Source: Synanceia verrucosa (lineage: Eukaryota > Chordata > Actinopteri > Perciformes > Synanceiidae). From it: DNA of 64,000 nt. Location: NCBI GenBank assembly GCA_029721515.1, contig CM056565.1, forward strand, positions 8,806,742 through 8,870,741, given 5' to 3'. The position numbers and the translations under genes were made by a program. Below the pieces are notes generated by a model. The model was not told the origin of the DNA. It was given only the letters and a program-made list of their open reading frames with translations, and did not search any database. This document shows, piece by piece, positions 12,076 through 25,519 of the stretch. Positions within the stretch are counted from its first letter, which is position 1. Each line of letters starts with the position of its first letter.

Positions 12076-14834
12076 TATTTCATGAGCAAAAAACCCATCA
12101 GACTATAAAATGTACTGATACATGGGTAGATTTGACAGAATCTGAATAAAATCATAATATTAATAATAATAACAGTAAGGCTGGCTGCAGTGACTCTGAG
12201 GTAGTACTACCACATTAGAACCCAATTTTTTGCATATCGGTGGGAGAGCACACCTGTCATTCATCTGCTACTATACAAAACGTGGCGTTTGGAGGTGCAA
12301 TCAAGCATAGACCAAACAGAGCTGCTATTCCACTTTTTAAATTTGCACAGATGGTCATGTTATAAGTCATTATTTCATAACGTTCTGAGGAAAATGTTCT
12401 TCCTCAGTTTAGCTGTATTTTGTTTCAGTCTCATTATACATTAATCAACACGGCTAACATTTGATAATCAATTTAATTGCTACACTTTACCCACACATAG
12501 ATGGATAACATTTCTATACATTAGATTAGAAATCAAAAGATGACATGCTGTACTGAATTTTTTATAAGCGATCAGTAAGAGGAAAACAATCAGAACTGGG
12601 CTTCTTAAAGAAAACTTGCTTCAGATAGGGTAGATACAGGTATATTCAGACATACAGTATGAGAAAAATAATGCGTCTTTTGAGGATGAAAGCACGTCAA
12701 CATGTTCTAGTTGAAGACCAACACAGAAATATAAACCTGGAAAGGAGCTTGCTATGTCCCCTTTAAACAGTTAAACAATGTTTCGATTCCAAGAAGTTGT
12801 GATTTTTGCAGGCACTTTCCTAACTCACATATTAACAGGTGGTCTTTGTCTCATCTTCCATTCTTTCACTGACACATACATTACTCTGGTGGTGGGCCAG
12901 TTGCCGACAGGCTGTCACACAGTCAAATCAGCTGTTCAACCCTCTGACCTCAGAGACCTCGGACAGAACTGCCATGATTACCCAGAAACAAGCAGAGCAT
13001 CATTAGCACCTCTCCATCTGTGCAGGGTGGCGGTGCTAACTCACGCTTGACATTCATTGTCCTAAAAGAAGCGAAAGAAGAGATAGACTAGAAAGAAGCC
13101 GATCAATTACAGTGCCTAGTATACATAATATGAGGCAGCCCCTGCAACTCTTAACTATGAATACATATTATCATCACATTAGTCTGATAGATGAGCTCTG
13201 AACTGACAACTTCCACTGGTCGTGTGTGAGTCTCTATAGATAGTGAAAGTGAACACAGCTAGGTCCCAACAGGAAACAGTTTCATTAGTATCATGCACAT
13301 ATTTCAATTTGACATTTAAACCTAAAAATGAATATGTAAATTACTGGATCCTGGAAACACAATACATTATATTAAAGCAAAAAAAATAATCATTTCAGCA
13401 GCATAATAGCATATTTTTCATGCTTGGTTGTGATAAATTGGCAGTAGATTGCTGTTATGAAAATGAGTTGATTCCTGACGTGCTTTGCATAACTCGCATT
13501 TAAGATATGGGTGGGAATGAGACAGATTTATGTCGTAAATGTAGCATGAAAAGTGTAAAAAAAAAAAAAGCAACACATCATGAGGTGTATTATCTGGTTT
13601 TCATGTAGGCGTGTGGCACAGCATTTATATGTGTGTAAATGAATGAGAAGTCCCAGTGCTAAGGGCTATATCGCTCTGAAGATCCTTTTAATTATCTACA
13701 GTCCCACTTCACTGTCTCTTGGTTTTCTTTTACCTCTCAGCTTTATACACTCATTTAGCTCCCAGTGCTTCATCTCAAGCTATGCTTCTTTGTTATTTCT
13801 CCGCAAACGCCTTGGGAAGTGTCTGGGGGGAACAGTAAAAGGGACTTTTCCACAGAGAAAAACTGAGATTGAGCAAACAGAGAAGATGGTTTTATTGGCA
13901 GAGGGAGTTTTTCATGATGAAATATTCCATCTTGTCATATTCTATGGCATTTGAAGATAATATACTTTCATATGTTTGAGAGAACGGAGCGTCTACTTGT
14001 AAACATTGACTGCAACGGTGCTTGTAGGTACTGATATTAGACTGCTAGGTAGAGGAAGGCTCTCTTTCATCTCACCGTCTGTCTCGCATAATAAAACTGA
14101 AACCTTGAATATTGGCCTTGATAAGGCAGAAAGAAAGGAATTCTGTTTCTGGGTGTGGAAGGAAGCAGCCAGCTAAGCAAACAGAGAGATGGTGAATGTT
14201 AATTATTACTACATCCACGCAACAACAGAATTAATTAAAAAAATGAAATCGCCTGTTTGAATTCTGCAATGTCAACATCACAAATGGATGTTGATTTTCA
14301 AAAGACAAAAGGTAGAAAAAAGTACAGCTCCTTAAAGTGGCAGTGTGGTGACGCAAGTCAACTTCATACACGTTTGACACCACTGAAAATTGAATGTATG
14401 TATAATTCAGGCACTAAAAGATGTTTTTTTTGAAACACAGAACAATATCAACGTTAAAATATCCACATTTTTTAAGGATAGGGTGGTAGCAGTATGAAAA
14501 TACACAGACACACCCTGGTTTTGGTGTCTGCCTGTGCACACTGTGCACCTTACACAGATAGACGTACATAAAATGTGTAGTGACAATAATGGGGAACACA
14601 TCACTGGTCATCAAAGCTTTCAGCGAGCAGCTTCAACAAAAGCAGCTCCATCAGAAACCTGTCTGCACATTCCAAAGTATTCTCGCAGGAGAGAGATGAA
14701 GCGATGCTTCAGAAGGAGGAGGAGGAGGGAAATGGCAGAAAACAGGGGATGCAGAACTGACAGCCAGGCAGGCACAGGAATGGTTGTATGTGCCTTGGAA
14801 CTGTTCACCTCATTATTCAGCTTTCCATTGAGGA

Positions 14835-14868
14835 ACCCCCCCCCCCCTCTTTCTCTCTCTCTCTCTTT
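14835..14868. repeat. Poly-C then (CT)n tract
   Basis: A run of C followed by TCTCTCTCTC, a low-complexity pyrimidine tract. Confidence 0.9.
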
Positions 14869-17339
14869 GTCCCCTATTCCACTGCATGTTATAAATCACC
14901 ACATCTGCAGCCTATTAGACAAGATACCAGAATTGTTGGTTGTGGCTGGTAAGCAGTAGGAACAATGCTGCATAAACAGTCTAAGGCTGCTGCTGCACTG
15001 GCAACTGCTCACATCTCTGATTCCGAGTGTCTGTGTCTGCTCCTCTGTGCTGTTATTTCTCTTAAGTACTGTATCTCTCAGATTATCCTGCAATGTTTCT
15101 AAAAACAGTCTGATTTGTTTGTTATTTGTGACTTATCAGTCACATTATTTAAGTATGGCATGGCGATGTTCAAGTTTAAAATGTAATGGTTTATCAATAG
15201 TGGGTCTCAAAATACCATAATCAAATCTCAGCTCATTACTCAGCAGATGATATTTAGCTTTATCTCTCAGATTAACTTAACTCTTTCAGCTGATTGGTTA
15301 CGTAACTTGTTTTGCTAGCAGTTATTGATCTAATGAGCTTGGCAAAGATTTAATACATCATTCCAAGACTGTTAAGCAATACAGTAATATGAATATTGAC
15401 TGCCAAGTTGTATCAGCCAGCTGTAAATCTGTGATATTTTACAGTTAAACTAAAATCAGACTTTACAAATCACAAAAATGTTTTTGTTCATTGTTAATAG
15501 TTATTTATTATTAAAAGAAAGACAATGATGAATGGGAGAAAAATACATTTTTTAGCTGCTGGAATGAGAGACAAATGCCTGTGTAGCTTACAAGCCATGG
15601 GCACAAGGTATATTGTCAGCAGTGGTGGTGAGGAGTAAGGACCATAGCAAAGCAAAGTGACATTTGTGTGTAAGTCTGCGTACCAGTTAACTGGCTATCT
15701 AGCCTTCACACTGACTTTAGCGGCACACTTTCCCTCTGTGAATGCTATGATGTTGGATGTATGGATGTTTGGTTGTTCCTACAATGAGCTAAGGTGCAGG
15801 ATAAGATGGGTGTGCATGTTAATTAGATAAGGAGGCGGCTTTAGCAGATAAGCTGATGTGAGTTGTTTTTCAAAGTGTATTAATAATAGTTTGAGTTTAG
15901 TACTGTGTAAAGAGATGAAAGCTCGTCTGTGTCTACAGTATGTGGTGGACACAACAGTAAGTGCAGTGTTGTGAGCTAAGCTGGAGTGAACCATCTAATG
16001 TCCTTATTTGATTTTGTGAAGCAATAATTAAAAAAAGATGTGAAAACCCTGTGAAAGCACTGATTTGAATTTCTGTAGTGGCTGGTATTCATTCTCAATA
16101 TCTGATTATAGTTGGCAAAGCCATAACAAAGCAAAGCGTCTGCCTCTTCTGGATCACATAGGAATTTTGATTGTCTTAATGACAGTCTAAAAAGTTGGCA
16201 TTATAATCATAAACACTAACAAACGATCTTCAAACCACAATTACATAATGCACATCTGGGAGCATGTTCATTTTTCTTTTTCACACCCTGAAGGGACTGT
16301 CAGAGTTATACTGTTTTTTTAAAAAGCAGAATTAGTTAACTTTTACCAGGTGACATCACATAAAGCAGATACTCTGAGAGGGCAGACGTGAAGCTTCGGC
16401 AAATGAAAAGTGACACAAGGTTGAGTTGGGAAAGTGACACGACCTTTGACCCTTAGGAAGATTTCATTAACCCTGAGCACAGATATGGCTGGTGGTGGTT
16501 GACTGCAGCGTTATGGAGTGACAGACAGAGGATGGATAAGGCTACCATCTCAGCAAATTCACAACCATCCCTCCTCTCTCAGTGACAGCAGGATTACTCA
16601 ACCACTCTGTAAGCCCTTAATACTTCCACACAGATAAATTCACAAGTAAAATATAGAGCACACTAGACATCTCATAGCTTATGTCATTACAGGGTTTGTT
16701 GCAAGTTGTGGTTTGATGATGGGTTTTCAATGTTAATTAATTTCAGTTGTAGAAACACTTCTGCAGCTAAGCACATGAGTGCTGGTTATTTGGCTCTCCT
16801 GGAGGTTTCTCTTGCCTTGTTACAGATCTGCAAATGGGTGAATAAAATGCACATGCCATCAGAGTAACTTGAGACGCCTTGTACAGTGTTTTATCGGAAA
16901 TGGATAAAATCTGGCTGCATTATTGCACCGATGCTGCAGGGAAATGCAACTGGAACTGAGGATCATTGCCGAGCGGGAAAAAGGGGGAAAAGATTTAGTG
17001 TCAGGGGAAATGGGCCGAGCCAAACAGTGTTTCCCCAGCAACAACCAGAGCTGAACACATCAGTCATGACAAAATGATACCCAACACGATTTGGAGGAGT
17101 GTGAGAGAAATGTGTGGGAGAAATGGAGACACAACCAAAGTGCATACTTAATGTTACCCACATTATGGGCACACAGGAGCACACTGTACAGGAAAGTTCA
17201 TCTTAAACAGGTTTGTTGATTTGACTCTCCCAAAAGGCTATACAATTAATCAAATGTTAATCTCAATTTAGGCTTCCCACAATTAAATGAACATCACTGG
17301 CTGCGATGTTGATGTTTAGAATCAGGAGTGTCCAATAAT

Positions 17340-17450
17340 AACGGCCCTCTGATAATATTGGCAGATAGTAACATAAAAATTTAATGTCGTATAATATTGG
17401 TATCGGGTTTTTATAACCGATGTTCAACTGCTGTAGGTTTCAGCATTTCC
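17340..17450. repeat. Possible DNA-transposon fragment
   Basis: The motifs GATAATATTGGCAGATA, AATATTGGTATCGGG and ATAACCGATGTT resemble the repeated TATCGG-type ends of fish hAT-type MITEs. No second end or target duplication was found. Confidence 0.3.
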
Positions 17451-20400
17451 GAGCCTCCCTGAACACAGCATGCTTCCTTTACCAGTGCACACTTGATGAT
17501 GTATTACAAAAAAAAGTTTGCTAGCTACGACTAACAAGTTAGCATAGTAAATTTGCCATCACACATGAGGACATGAACAAAAAAAATATGGAGTCATAGC
17601 ACCCCATCAGTATCAGTTTAGAGCTTCATTTGTATTTGCACTTCAAAGGAGGGCTATGTTAACTACTAATCTGGACTGAAGCTGTTTTTTAAGCCTTTTT
17701 GTGGCTTTCGTGGTGTCAGTTGCATTATTTCCTTAGTCATACAAAACAGCAGGATGGATTGAGCCCAGTGTATAATTTAAGGATTATATTATTTGCCAAG
17801 TCATGGCCAGTTATATGATAAGATAAAACTTGATAAGATAAAAATGAGGAAAAACTACAAGCACTTACACAACATAGCCAATAAAGAAGACTTCATGTGT
17901 CTCTAATAGAGGAACAACTTCAACAGTGCAGATAATTCACAGTGCCTGCTGATTATAACACACTGATTTTCATTTTTTTGACAAGGCTACAATGCACCTC
18001 TGCTGCAAAAATAATGATCTTTTTGTTAAAAGTGAGAAAAACTCACAAGTTATTATTAATGGTATAATTGAGTAACACGTCAAAGAATGTAAAGATGTGA
18101 AGGTCAGTCTTATCTTTCTTGTCAAAGCCGCGACTGTTTCAGCTGACTCACACGTGGATACTGCACAGTCCGAACATAATGTATATACACACTCAAGTAG
18201 GAGCTCCTATACATTCTGTTAATATTAGCACACACCCAGGAGACATATGGTCTTTGTCAGGAGCTCTCGAGCACTTCCCCTCTCTTCTCCCTTCACCGGG
18301 CCGCAGCAAGCCAAATAGACTCTTCCCCCCCATCCCTGACACTCTGGCACAAATCTGGCTCTTGGAAACGCTGAGCTGAGGGGAATATAGCGACTGCAAT
18401 TGTTTAGACGATACTTGCAGTGCACTCGCCCCAGTCTCCAGACTGTAAACACAAACCAGCTGTCCCCGGAGTGCGATACTTATTCACTGACTGATCTAAC
18501 CAGGGGCCAACTGGGAAAAGAACAAGGGAGCGGAAAAAAATAGGAAGAGGAATGAGAGGCCAGCATTCGCAGACTGTCACAGGCAATTGGAAGTAAACAC
18601 TGATATCTGACTTTGTGGCTGCGGATGAGGAGCGTTTACGATGTGTCTGTGTTTGTCAGTCAAACAATATCACTCTGAGTCCTTGAGGGGAGAAAATGAC
18701 AACTTTCGTGAGACATACCGCACTACGGCCACTTAGGATCTTTTATTGCTTTTATCCAGAGCGACTACAGACAGGATGCTGTCAGTGACAGTGACAGCCA
18801 TTTGAAGTGGGGAGCCATTAGTTAATGGGTAGGGGCAGGCAGAGGGGAAACATGACCTCTGAGAATCCGCCTCTCTCCCTCTCTTCGCTGCTACGAACGA
18901 CTCCTGCACCCGCTAGTTTTCCAACATAAGATTACAATCAAAGAGGAGTGGGCAGGGAGGCAGACTAGGGGTCCTACCTTCAGCTGTCAATCTCACAGCC
19001 TGACTGAGCCGTGCACATCCCGTGATCCACTTCAGAGAGCACAGTGTTACGATGAACATGTCCGTCATGTTAATGCATTCATGTAATTACCACACGCTGT
19101 CACAAACTTCCCACCGGCTTTTCCTTTTCAAGATGTGAATACAAACAAAACTGCATACGTTAAGGATGATGAAATATTAATACACTATGGAGATGTATGT
19201 TTTATATAAAGTAACTACTGTAAGTAGCGATGTGGTATAAGTATCTAAGTATATTTTCTACCATTACATCTCACTGATCATCACACATTTTTTGTTGTTG
19301 TCATCTATTGTTATTTTTACTTGGAAATAACCAAGCGATATTTTGTTTAGCCATGACATAAACAGCATTGATGCATTTTATGGATGGTGGCTACTGAAAC
19401 ATTTCATTTACTTGGTGAAATCCTGAGATGAGGAAACAAACCTTTTTATATACAAGTTGGACTTGTAGGATATACTTCTCCTGCTATGTGGTGCACATTT
19501 GAAACAAATAGTCTCCTACATAAATATAAGATAAAAAAAATATGCTACCTTAAATGTAACATGTCACAAAACTTACATATATATGCATTAATATGTGTAT
19601 TTTCATACCAAGAGTCTGCTGGACGTGCACCAAAAGTTGGTAGAAATCGATAAAATACGCTGCTCTGTTTCCTGTGTTAAATTGTTCTTCTGCAATATAT
19701 AATCTTCTTACATATATCTACATGCCAAAACAAAATGTTAGCCATTTAACCAAATGAACTGAATAGTATATTATTATTTGTATTTGAACCCATCTTTAAA
19801 TAGAGGGAAAAAATATCAACTGAGTTTAAATAAAAGCTGTGAAACTAGAACCATATGTTTGAACAGTGGGAAAGTGCAGTGCATTGGCCTACTGTACTGT
19901 ATCGTATATCACATTAGTTTTCTTTGAAAACTAGAGGTTGTGTTATTGGCAAAAAGTAGCACATCAGATTTAATAGTCAGTCATTAATTAATATCAAATT
20001 ATATGCTTATAACCAATAACTCTTAAGTTATTAATCATAAACCATGAATCGTCATAAAAGGTGAAGGAGAGTGATGACACTCAGCTTCAGTTATAACTAT
20101 TATACTATTAATTTTAATAGTGAAAATTATCAGTGCTCCACCCAGTTTTGCTAAAAAACTGGGAAAACTTGTAAATTGGACATTAATTAATCTATTAATC
20201 TTAAGCTATGGAGTTCTTGGACCTCATGTACAGTGATTCAATTTTCTTTATATACAAACACAAATCAAATAACCAATTTCTTTACATAATTAGATGTTTA
20301 TTTGACAAACTACATGACCAGACTACTAACAGAAAATAATAGAATAGAAAATAGGAAATAATAGAATAAAGAAAAGAATGATGGATGAATAAATGGCATT

Positions 20401-21360
20401 AATTCAATGTGACCAGCTAGATTCTGTGATGGTTATCTATTAACCAAATAAAGAGTTGGACTGTTAATAACATCTGGTTTAGGTTTGGTGCACCGTTCAG
20501 CAGTTGAGAGTTTAAGAGGCATCGGAGAAGATTGTGGAGCAGTTTAATATTCTGAATCTAAGATTTAGTATTTGATTATTCAGATATTAAAGAGTTTTGA
20601 TGATTAGACTAAATTAATCAGCCAAATTTAGAGCTAATCTAGAAAACTGAATAATTAATGATTGACTATTCAATCTGCTCCAAGGTATTTATGCTACACT
20701 GTATCACTAAAAAAAGGAGGTTGTGCATGAAATAGTATGACGTTCACATGACAATAAAATTGGGGTGAAATACAGTTGGTCAGTGATGTTATGATTGATG
20801 ATGGCTTTGGCAGCTGGGTGTAAATATATATTGTCTGACATAATAAAAAAAAAACAAAAAAACTTACATACATATGGAGGAATCGGCAAGGACGTTTCTG
20901 CCTTCTCTCTCTTCATTCACTCTAATATGCGAGCAGGGATGTGGCTGTGTCGTTGTCTTTCCCTGTGGCTCATCACTTCATCACTGCAGTGGTGTTGCCA
21001 AACAGACGGCTCTGCCACAAGTCTCACTTTCCTCTAGCAAATGGCAATGTCCAATTAGTTTAAAAATAACATCTATTCCTCTCCCTTACTGAACCTAAAA
21101 ACAGGTCTACTATCCAATAACCTTTGGAGTACACAAGCTGTGACTTTGCCTTCACCTCAATAAAGCGCTCCATGATTGAATCAAGTGGCTGAGGTCAATA
21201 GGACATATGTTCATTTCCCAGGGTCCTCTAGGGTCCCTGCAGGCAGAGAAAAAAATATGCTGAGTGTCTTCTGTGACATTTATTGGATAGGAACGAAGTT
21301 ATATGTCCTTTTTTTCCGTCATTTCATCCCTTTCACTTTTTGAAAAGGCTCCACTAGTCC

Positions 21361-21385
21361 GTGTGTGTGTGTGCGTGTGTGTGTC
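21361..21385. repeat. (GT)n microsatellite, interrupted
   Basis: Short GT run with a GC interruption. Confidence 0.9.
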
Positions 21386-22571
21386 TGTGAGCATGTTGTG
21401 TGTGCTTACACAGTATTTCAACCCCGTGGTCACGCTTCAGGCACCAGCACATACTACATCTGTCACTGTCTCTACCACGTCACCTCAATTTTCTGCAAAC
21501 TAGTTTCACTTCTGTGCCTTGAAGGACACTTTTTCCTCTCTCTCTCTCTCTTTTGCTTCTGTTTCCGTCTGTCCCTGTCACTCTTTTCTTTACCGTCACT
21601 TTCAGCCTGTCAGCCTGTCTTTTGTCAGCCGTCTGCCCGCTTTTCATCATCTCTCCCTTACTTCACTGAAATCAAAGCGGCGCTGGAAAAGGTTATAATC
21701 CTGTAAATTCATTTGGAACTGAGTTGTGGCTTTTATAAGTAATTATTTTTTCCACTGTAGCTTTCACATTTACTTTGTCCATAAAAAAATGAAATGACTG
21801 ATGCTCTGTGGGACTTTTGTCAATGTGCTGCAGTGTCTTCTCTGTCTAGATATAGCTGAGGACATGACTTCATCAAATAGATATAAAGTGACAAGATATT
21901 CAAGACAGCCAACTATTTATTGTATATTTTAGGCACTGGTGCAGATCATAAATTATTCATTGTATTGACTACTTACATCCTATCATCAGGGCACTAGAAA
22001 TATTGCCTTCATGTTGAAATAAGAGTTAGACTTAGTCTTTACTTTACTTTAGTATCATGTGTTCATCTACAGACTAAAACTCATACTGATTCTGAACAGT
22101 GATACTTTCAGTTAAATTCTAACAGCAACGCTAACACACTGATATTAATGATAACTTGCAATGAGTGCTAACAGTGCTAACAGGTTGGTGTTGAAGGTGC
22201 TAAATGTGAGATAGGGAGCATTTCTATTGGCCCTCAACATGGCGAGGGTTGAGCAGGCAACTCATAATCGGCATTGCTAATGACAACCAGCAGTTGTGTT
22301 CTTCACCCAATGGTTAGGATGGTGTGAGCTGAAACTGCCATGTGAGTGCAGGGCAGGGTGGCGACCATGGGCACACACTGACATGAAAAAGCACTAAAAG
22401 CACACATGGCCGACATGGCAATATAACACAACACCTGCAGGTGTGCACAAGTTTTGACCAAGAACACAATCGTAACCCAGTCGGTTCACAGGAACAGTTT
22501 ATCAATATATCGAGGACACTACCAGAAGAGTGACGTGTGTGTAGAGTTGTGCGATATCACAATATATATTG

Positions 22572-22869
22572 TCCATCCATCCATTTTCTATCGCTTATCC
22601 TAACATAGGGTCGCAGGGGGGCTGGAGTCTATCCCAGCTGTCTTAGGGTGAAAGACAGGGTACACCCTGGACAAGTCTCCAGTTCATCACAGGACACATA
22701 GAGACAGACAACCACTCACACTCACAAATACGGACAATTTAAAATAGCCAATTAACCTGATCCCCATGCGTGTTTTTGGATGGTGGGAGGAAGCCAGAGT
22801 ACCCACAGAGAGCCCACGCAGACACGGGGAGAACATGCAAACTCCACACAGAAAGGCCCTGGGCCCCGA
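22572..22869 (-). mobile_element. V-SINE/DANA-like SINE, tRNA head missing
   Basis: This copy belongs to the same family as 63287-63627. On the minus strand it carries the conserved body (GGAGTTTGCATGTTCTCCCC) followed by GCTTCCTCCCACCATCCAAA and a (TGGA)n tail at about 22572-22585. The tRNA-like head is absent. It is inserted in an AT-rich sequence with GATATC and ATATAT motifs that continues on both sides, so this is probably a nested insertion. The duplicated target is probably ATATATAT but is hard to define in this sequence. Confidence 0.8.
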
Positions 22870-24412
22870 TATATATCGTAGTGCGATATAAAAATGTCTA
22901 ATGTAGGATACAAGACTGACTATTACGGCACTGGTTGCTAGGGAGTAAACAGAGATATAACAGCATGGAGGAGTCGGAGGAGAGCGCAATGGAAAGTGAA
23001 AATAATGTTACCAGTAACATAACATCAGAAAAAAAAATACTGTGTCGTATATATCTTTATCGGGATATAAAATTAGCTAGCTCTACCTGTAACACTGACA
23101 AACACCTCACCAAAAGAGACATCAAGAGCAGTAAGACACTGGTTTATATTCAACATGCACAAGATGATATGGTGCAATTTAACCACCTGTGCAGAAGACC
23201 TGTGTGTGATCAACTGCATGTGGAGGAACCAAAGAGAACAGCCAAAACCTTTGGCACAGACTTGAGAGCCACGCCAGCTGTTGTTTTCCCTGTCTCTGGT
23301 TGACATCAACTGCAACTGAAGCAGGAGGCGCTCAGTGAACATCCAGTGTATTCTAGAGACGGTCTAAAAGCTACTGAGGCTACCTCTTTATACTGGAAAA
23401 TGATTGCAAACCATGATTCTGCACTATCATTGTGAGTGTCATTACACAGAATTATTGCCTGAGTGATTATTGAGTGACAAATGTGACAAGTGAATCATGA
23501 TGATACTTTGTGTGCACACATGCTGTTTGTCAAAGCAAACCATTCAAAAACATCAGCTTACTGCGTACCACACAAAGGAATGAGTCAGCTCGACATCCCA
23601 TCATTACTCTAATACAACATTTAAACAATTGAAAGACCACACAAGATTAACAAGCATCCCATTAACAAGACCAGATAAATGATCTGACACGCTGGTCTAT
23701 TGACAAGAGTGAGGTCAGTCCTCCTTTTAACACTCCTCAGCTTCTCAGGCCGCTTTTAAAACTTCCTAACTCAGCAGCATTTGCCAAAGGGGAATCTGTT
23801 TTACTATCCAGCCCCAGGGTGACCCATGAATCCGTGTGACCTCCGAAGGATGAAGCAGGGAGACATAACTCATCCAGGCAGCTTCAACAAGTCCTCCCTG
23901 TGTTCCCTTCTCCCTCGACCTTAAAAACCTGACAGTAAATTTAGTGAACTCAGAGTAATAAAGCCTGCCCCTAGAGGGCTGAGCTTCTCAGGGTTAGAGT
24001 GCTGATCTAGCATTACTGTGATACCATTTGACCATCTCTTTCATTATAATTCAAAAGGTGAAAACGGATACCAGAGGGCTTTTATTATTCTAAAACCTTT
24101 ACGAAATATCTGGAGGCCGAGTCTGCTGCAAGCTGACACAGCTGAGTAGAGCAGGGGATGGGCAGTAAAGGATGGGGAGCAATAACGTGTGTGAGGGCAT
24201 GGTGGTTGTTAACCCTTGTTACCAACACTTCCTTCTCTCAGTGCAGTCTTCACTCTGCTTGTTTAACAGTGGTTTTGGACTTGCAGAACCTGTCCCACAG
24301 GGATTCACAGACCATCTGCACTTCCCATATTCTGCTGGCCATAAGCCCTGACCATTTGCCCTCTGCCCTGTCTGCTTCTCCACAAGCTTTACTCCCTCAC
24401 TCTAGCTAACAG

Positions 24413-24416
24413 ACAC

Positions 24417-24448
<32 letters not shown>
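24413..24448. repeat. (AC)n microsatellite
   Basis: AC dinucleotide run with one GC interruption near its start. Confidence 0.97.
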
Positions 24449-24453
<5 letters not shown>

Positions 24454-25192
24454 GCTGCTGCATGCATCCTGACAGATTCCTGCCTGAGACACACTGCAGT
24501 GAAAGGCTGTTTCAACTGGCAGCGTCACACACTTGACACTTTACGACTCTACAATTCAGCGAGTTGACACTGTCACCTGTTGGGGACACACTCAGCACTT
24601 GTTCAAACCTGCATGGGGACCAAAGCAGACATGCAGCTGTTGACTGTCTGACAGGTGGTTTGCATAGTGAACTTCCACCTGTCCCCTCAACCATAAAAAT
24701 GATGCGTAATAGAAGGAAAGTAACAAAAAAAACAGGCATTTACATTGACATAACATGTTTCCAGACTCTCACTGCAGAACCTGTGTTACATTTTAGTGCA
24801 ATAAAAGTATTTTCCACTATTTTCCAGTACTATTTTTGTAATTCTTGCTTCAAGCCTTTCATGCAGGAGCTTATCTAAAAGGTTATATTGAGAAAATACT
24901 TCCAAGACATTTTCAAAAGAGCTGTTTACTTTCTTTGAAAATGGATATTAAAATCCCTGCAATCATCATGCATGCTGAAAGATTAGAAAATCAATTAAGA
25001 TCCTTAAAAGAGCCAAACCAACTATCTGGATATATGCATCTTATGCCTGGGTATTCGAGATAGCTTTTTGGTTATACTCAGTGAAAGATTAGCAAACTGA
25101 TGCACTTCTGATTCTAAGTGTGATTGTGGCCATTTTTATGAGAGGTGTATGAGCTTATTTTCATGCCCTGCAAGAGTAAAGTGTGAACTTAC

Positions 25193-25519
25193 TGGCTACT
25201 TCCAGGGATGCGTTGTGACTGATGGCCTGGCCCAGGTAGTTTCGGGCCACGCACACGTAGCTGCCGTCATCTGGTTTGCTCCGTCGGCCGTGGATGATGC
25301 GTAGAAAGAAGAGGGACCCACTAGGCAGCAGCATGCGGTGGGAACGGGGGTTGTCTCGGTCCGTCTCGACACGCTCCCCATCTTTGTACCACTCTACCGT
25401 AGGGGTCGGACGGCCCTCGGCCTTGCAGTTGAGAGTGGCCGGCTCCCCTTTGGACACAATGAGGTCAGAGGGGTGCTCCACGATGCGGGGAGGGAAGTCA
25501 TCCTGGCGAAGACGAGACC
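25193..25519 (-). CDS. robo1: robo1 exon encoding the first Ig domain (Ig1)
   Basis: This exon encodes the N-terminal immunoglobulin domain of a Roundabout receptor, the extracellular domain that binds Slit in axon guidance. The translation opens GSRLRQDDFPPRIVEHPSDL and includes the core of an I-set Ig fold: Cys in TLNCKAEGRP, Trp in VEWYKDGERVE, and the second Cys in GSYVCVARNYLG. It ends HNASLEVA. The exon is 327 bp. The acceptor is a T-rich tract ending in CTAG at 25520-25521, and the donor is A|GTAAGT at 25192. Both junctions are phase 1, as expected for ROBO Ig exons. The next exon, which should start RDDFRQ-like, is not in the window. The Ig1 sequence alone is a mix of ROBO1-like and ROBO2-like residues (HGRRSKPD is more ROBO2-like). 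The paralogue assignment therefore rests on the linker exon at 49004-49096. Confidence 0.96.

Larger units (their letters stand above)
1..25192 (-). other. robo1: robo1 intron downstream of the Ig1 exon (partial)
   Basis: All of this stretch is read as intron because the Ig1 exon has a good donor at 25192 and no Ig2 exon (RDDFRQ-like start) appears on the minus strand. I found no convincing host exon on either strand. Open frames here are short, of low complexity or repeat-derived. Apart from the repeats listed separately it is AT-rich unique sequence, especially 19140-20800. Several stretches (about 6100-6480 and 14180-14280) have a balanced, non-repetitive texture seen in conserved non-coding elements, but this cannot be judged from one sequence. 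Confidence 0.8.

Noticed and set aside
14534..14959. Plus-strand frame of 141 codons with an Arg-rich run
   Set aside because: It runs through an (AGG)n-like stretch and the C/CT tract at 14835-14868. Low-complexity sequence creates the open frame.
22935..23303. Plus-strand frame of 122 codons including MEESEESAMESEN
   Set aside because: Not recognised as a complete domain. It lies next to repeat debris and is more likely a transposon relic or chance than a host gene.
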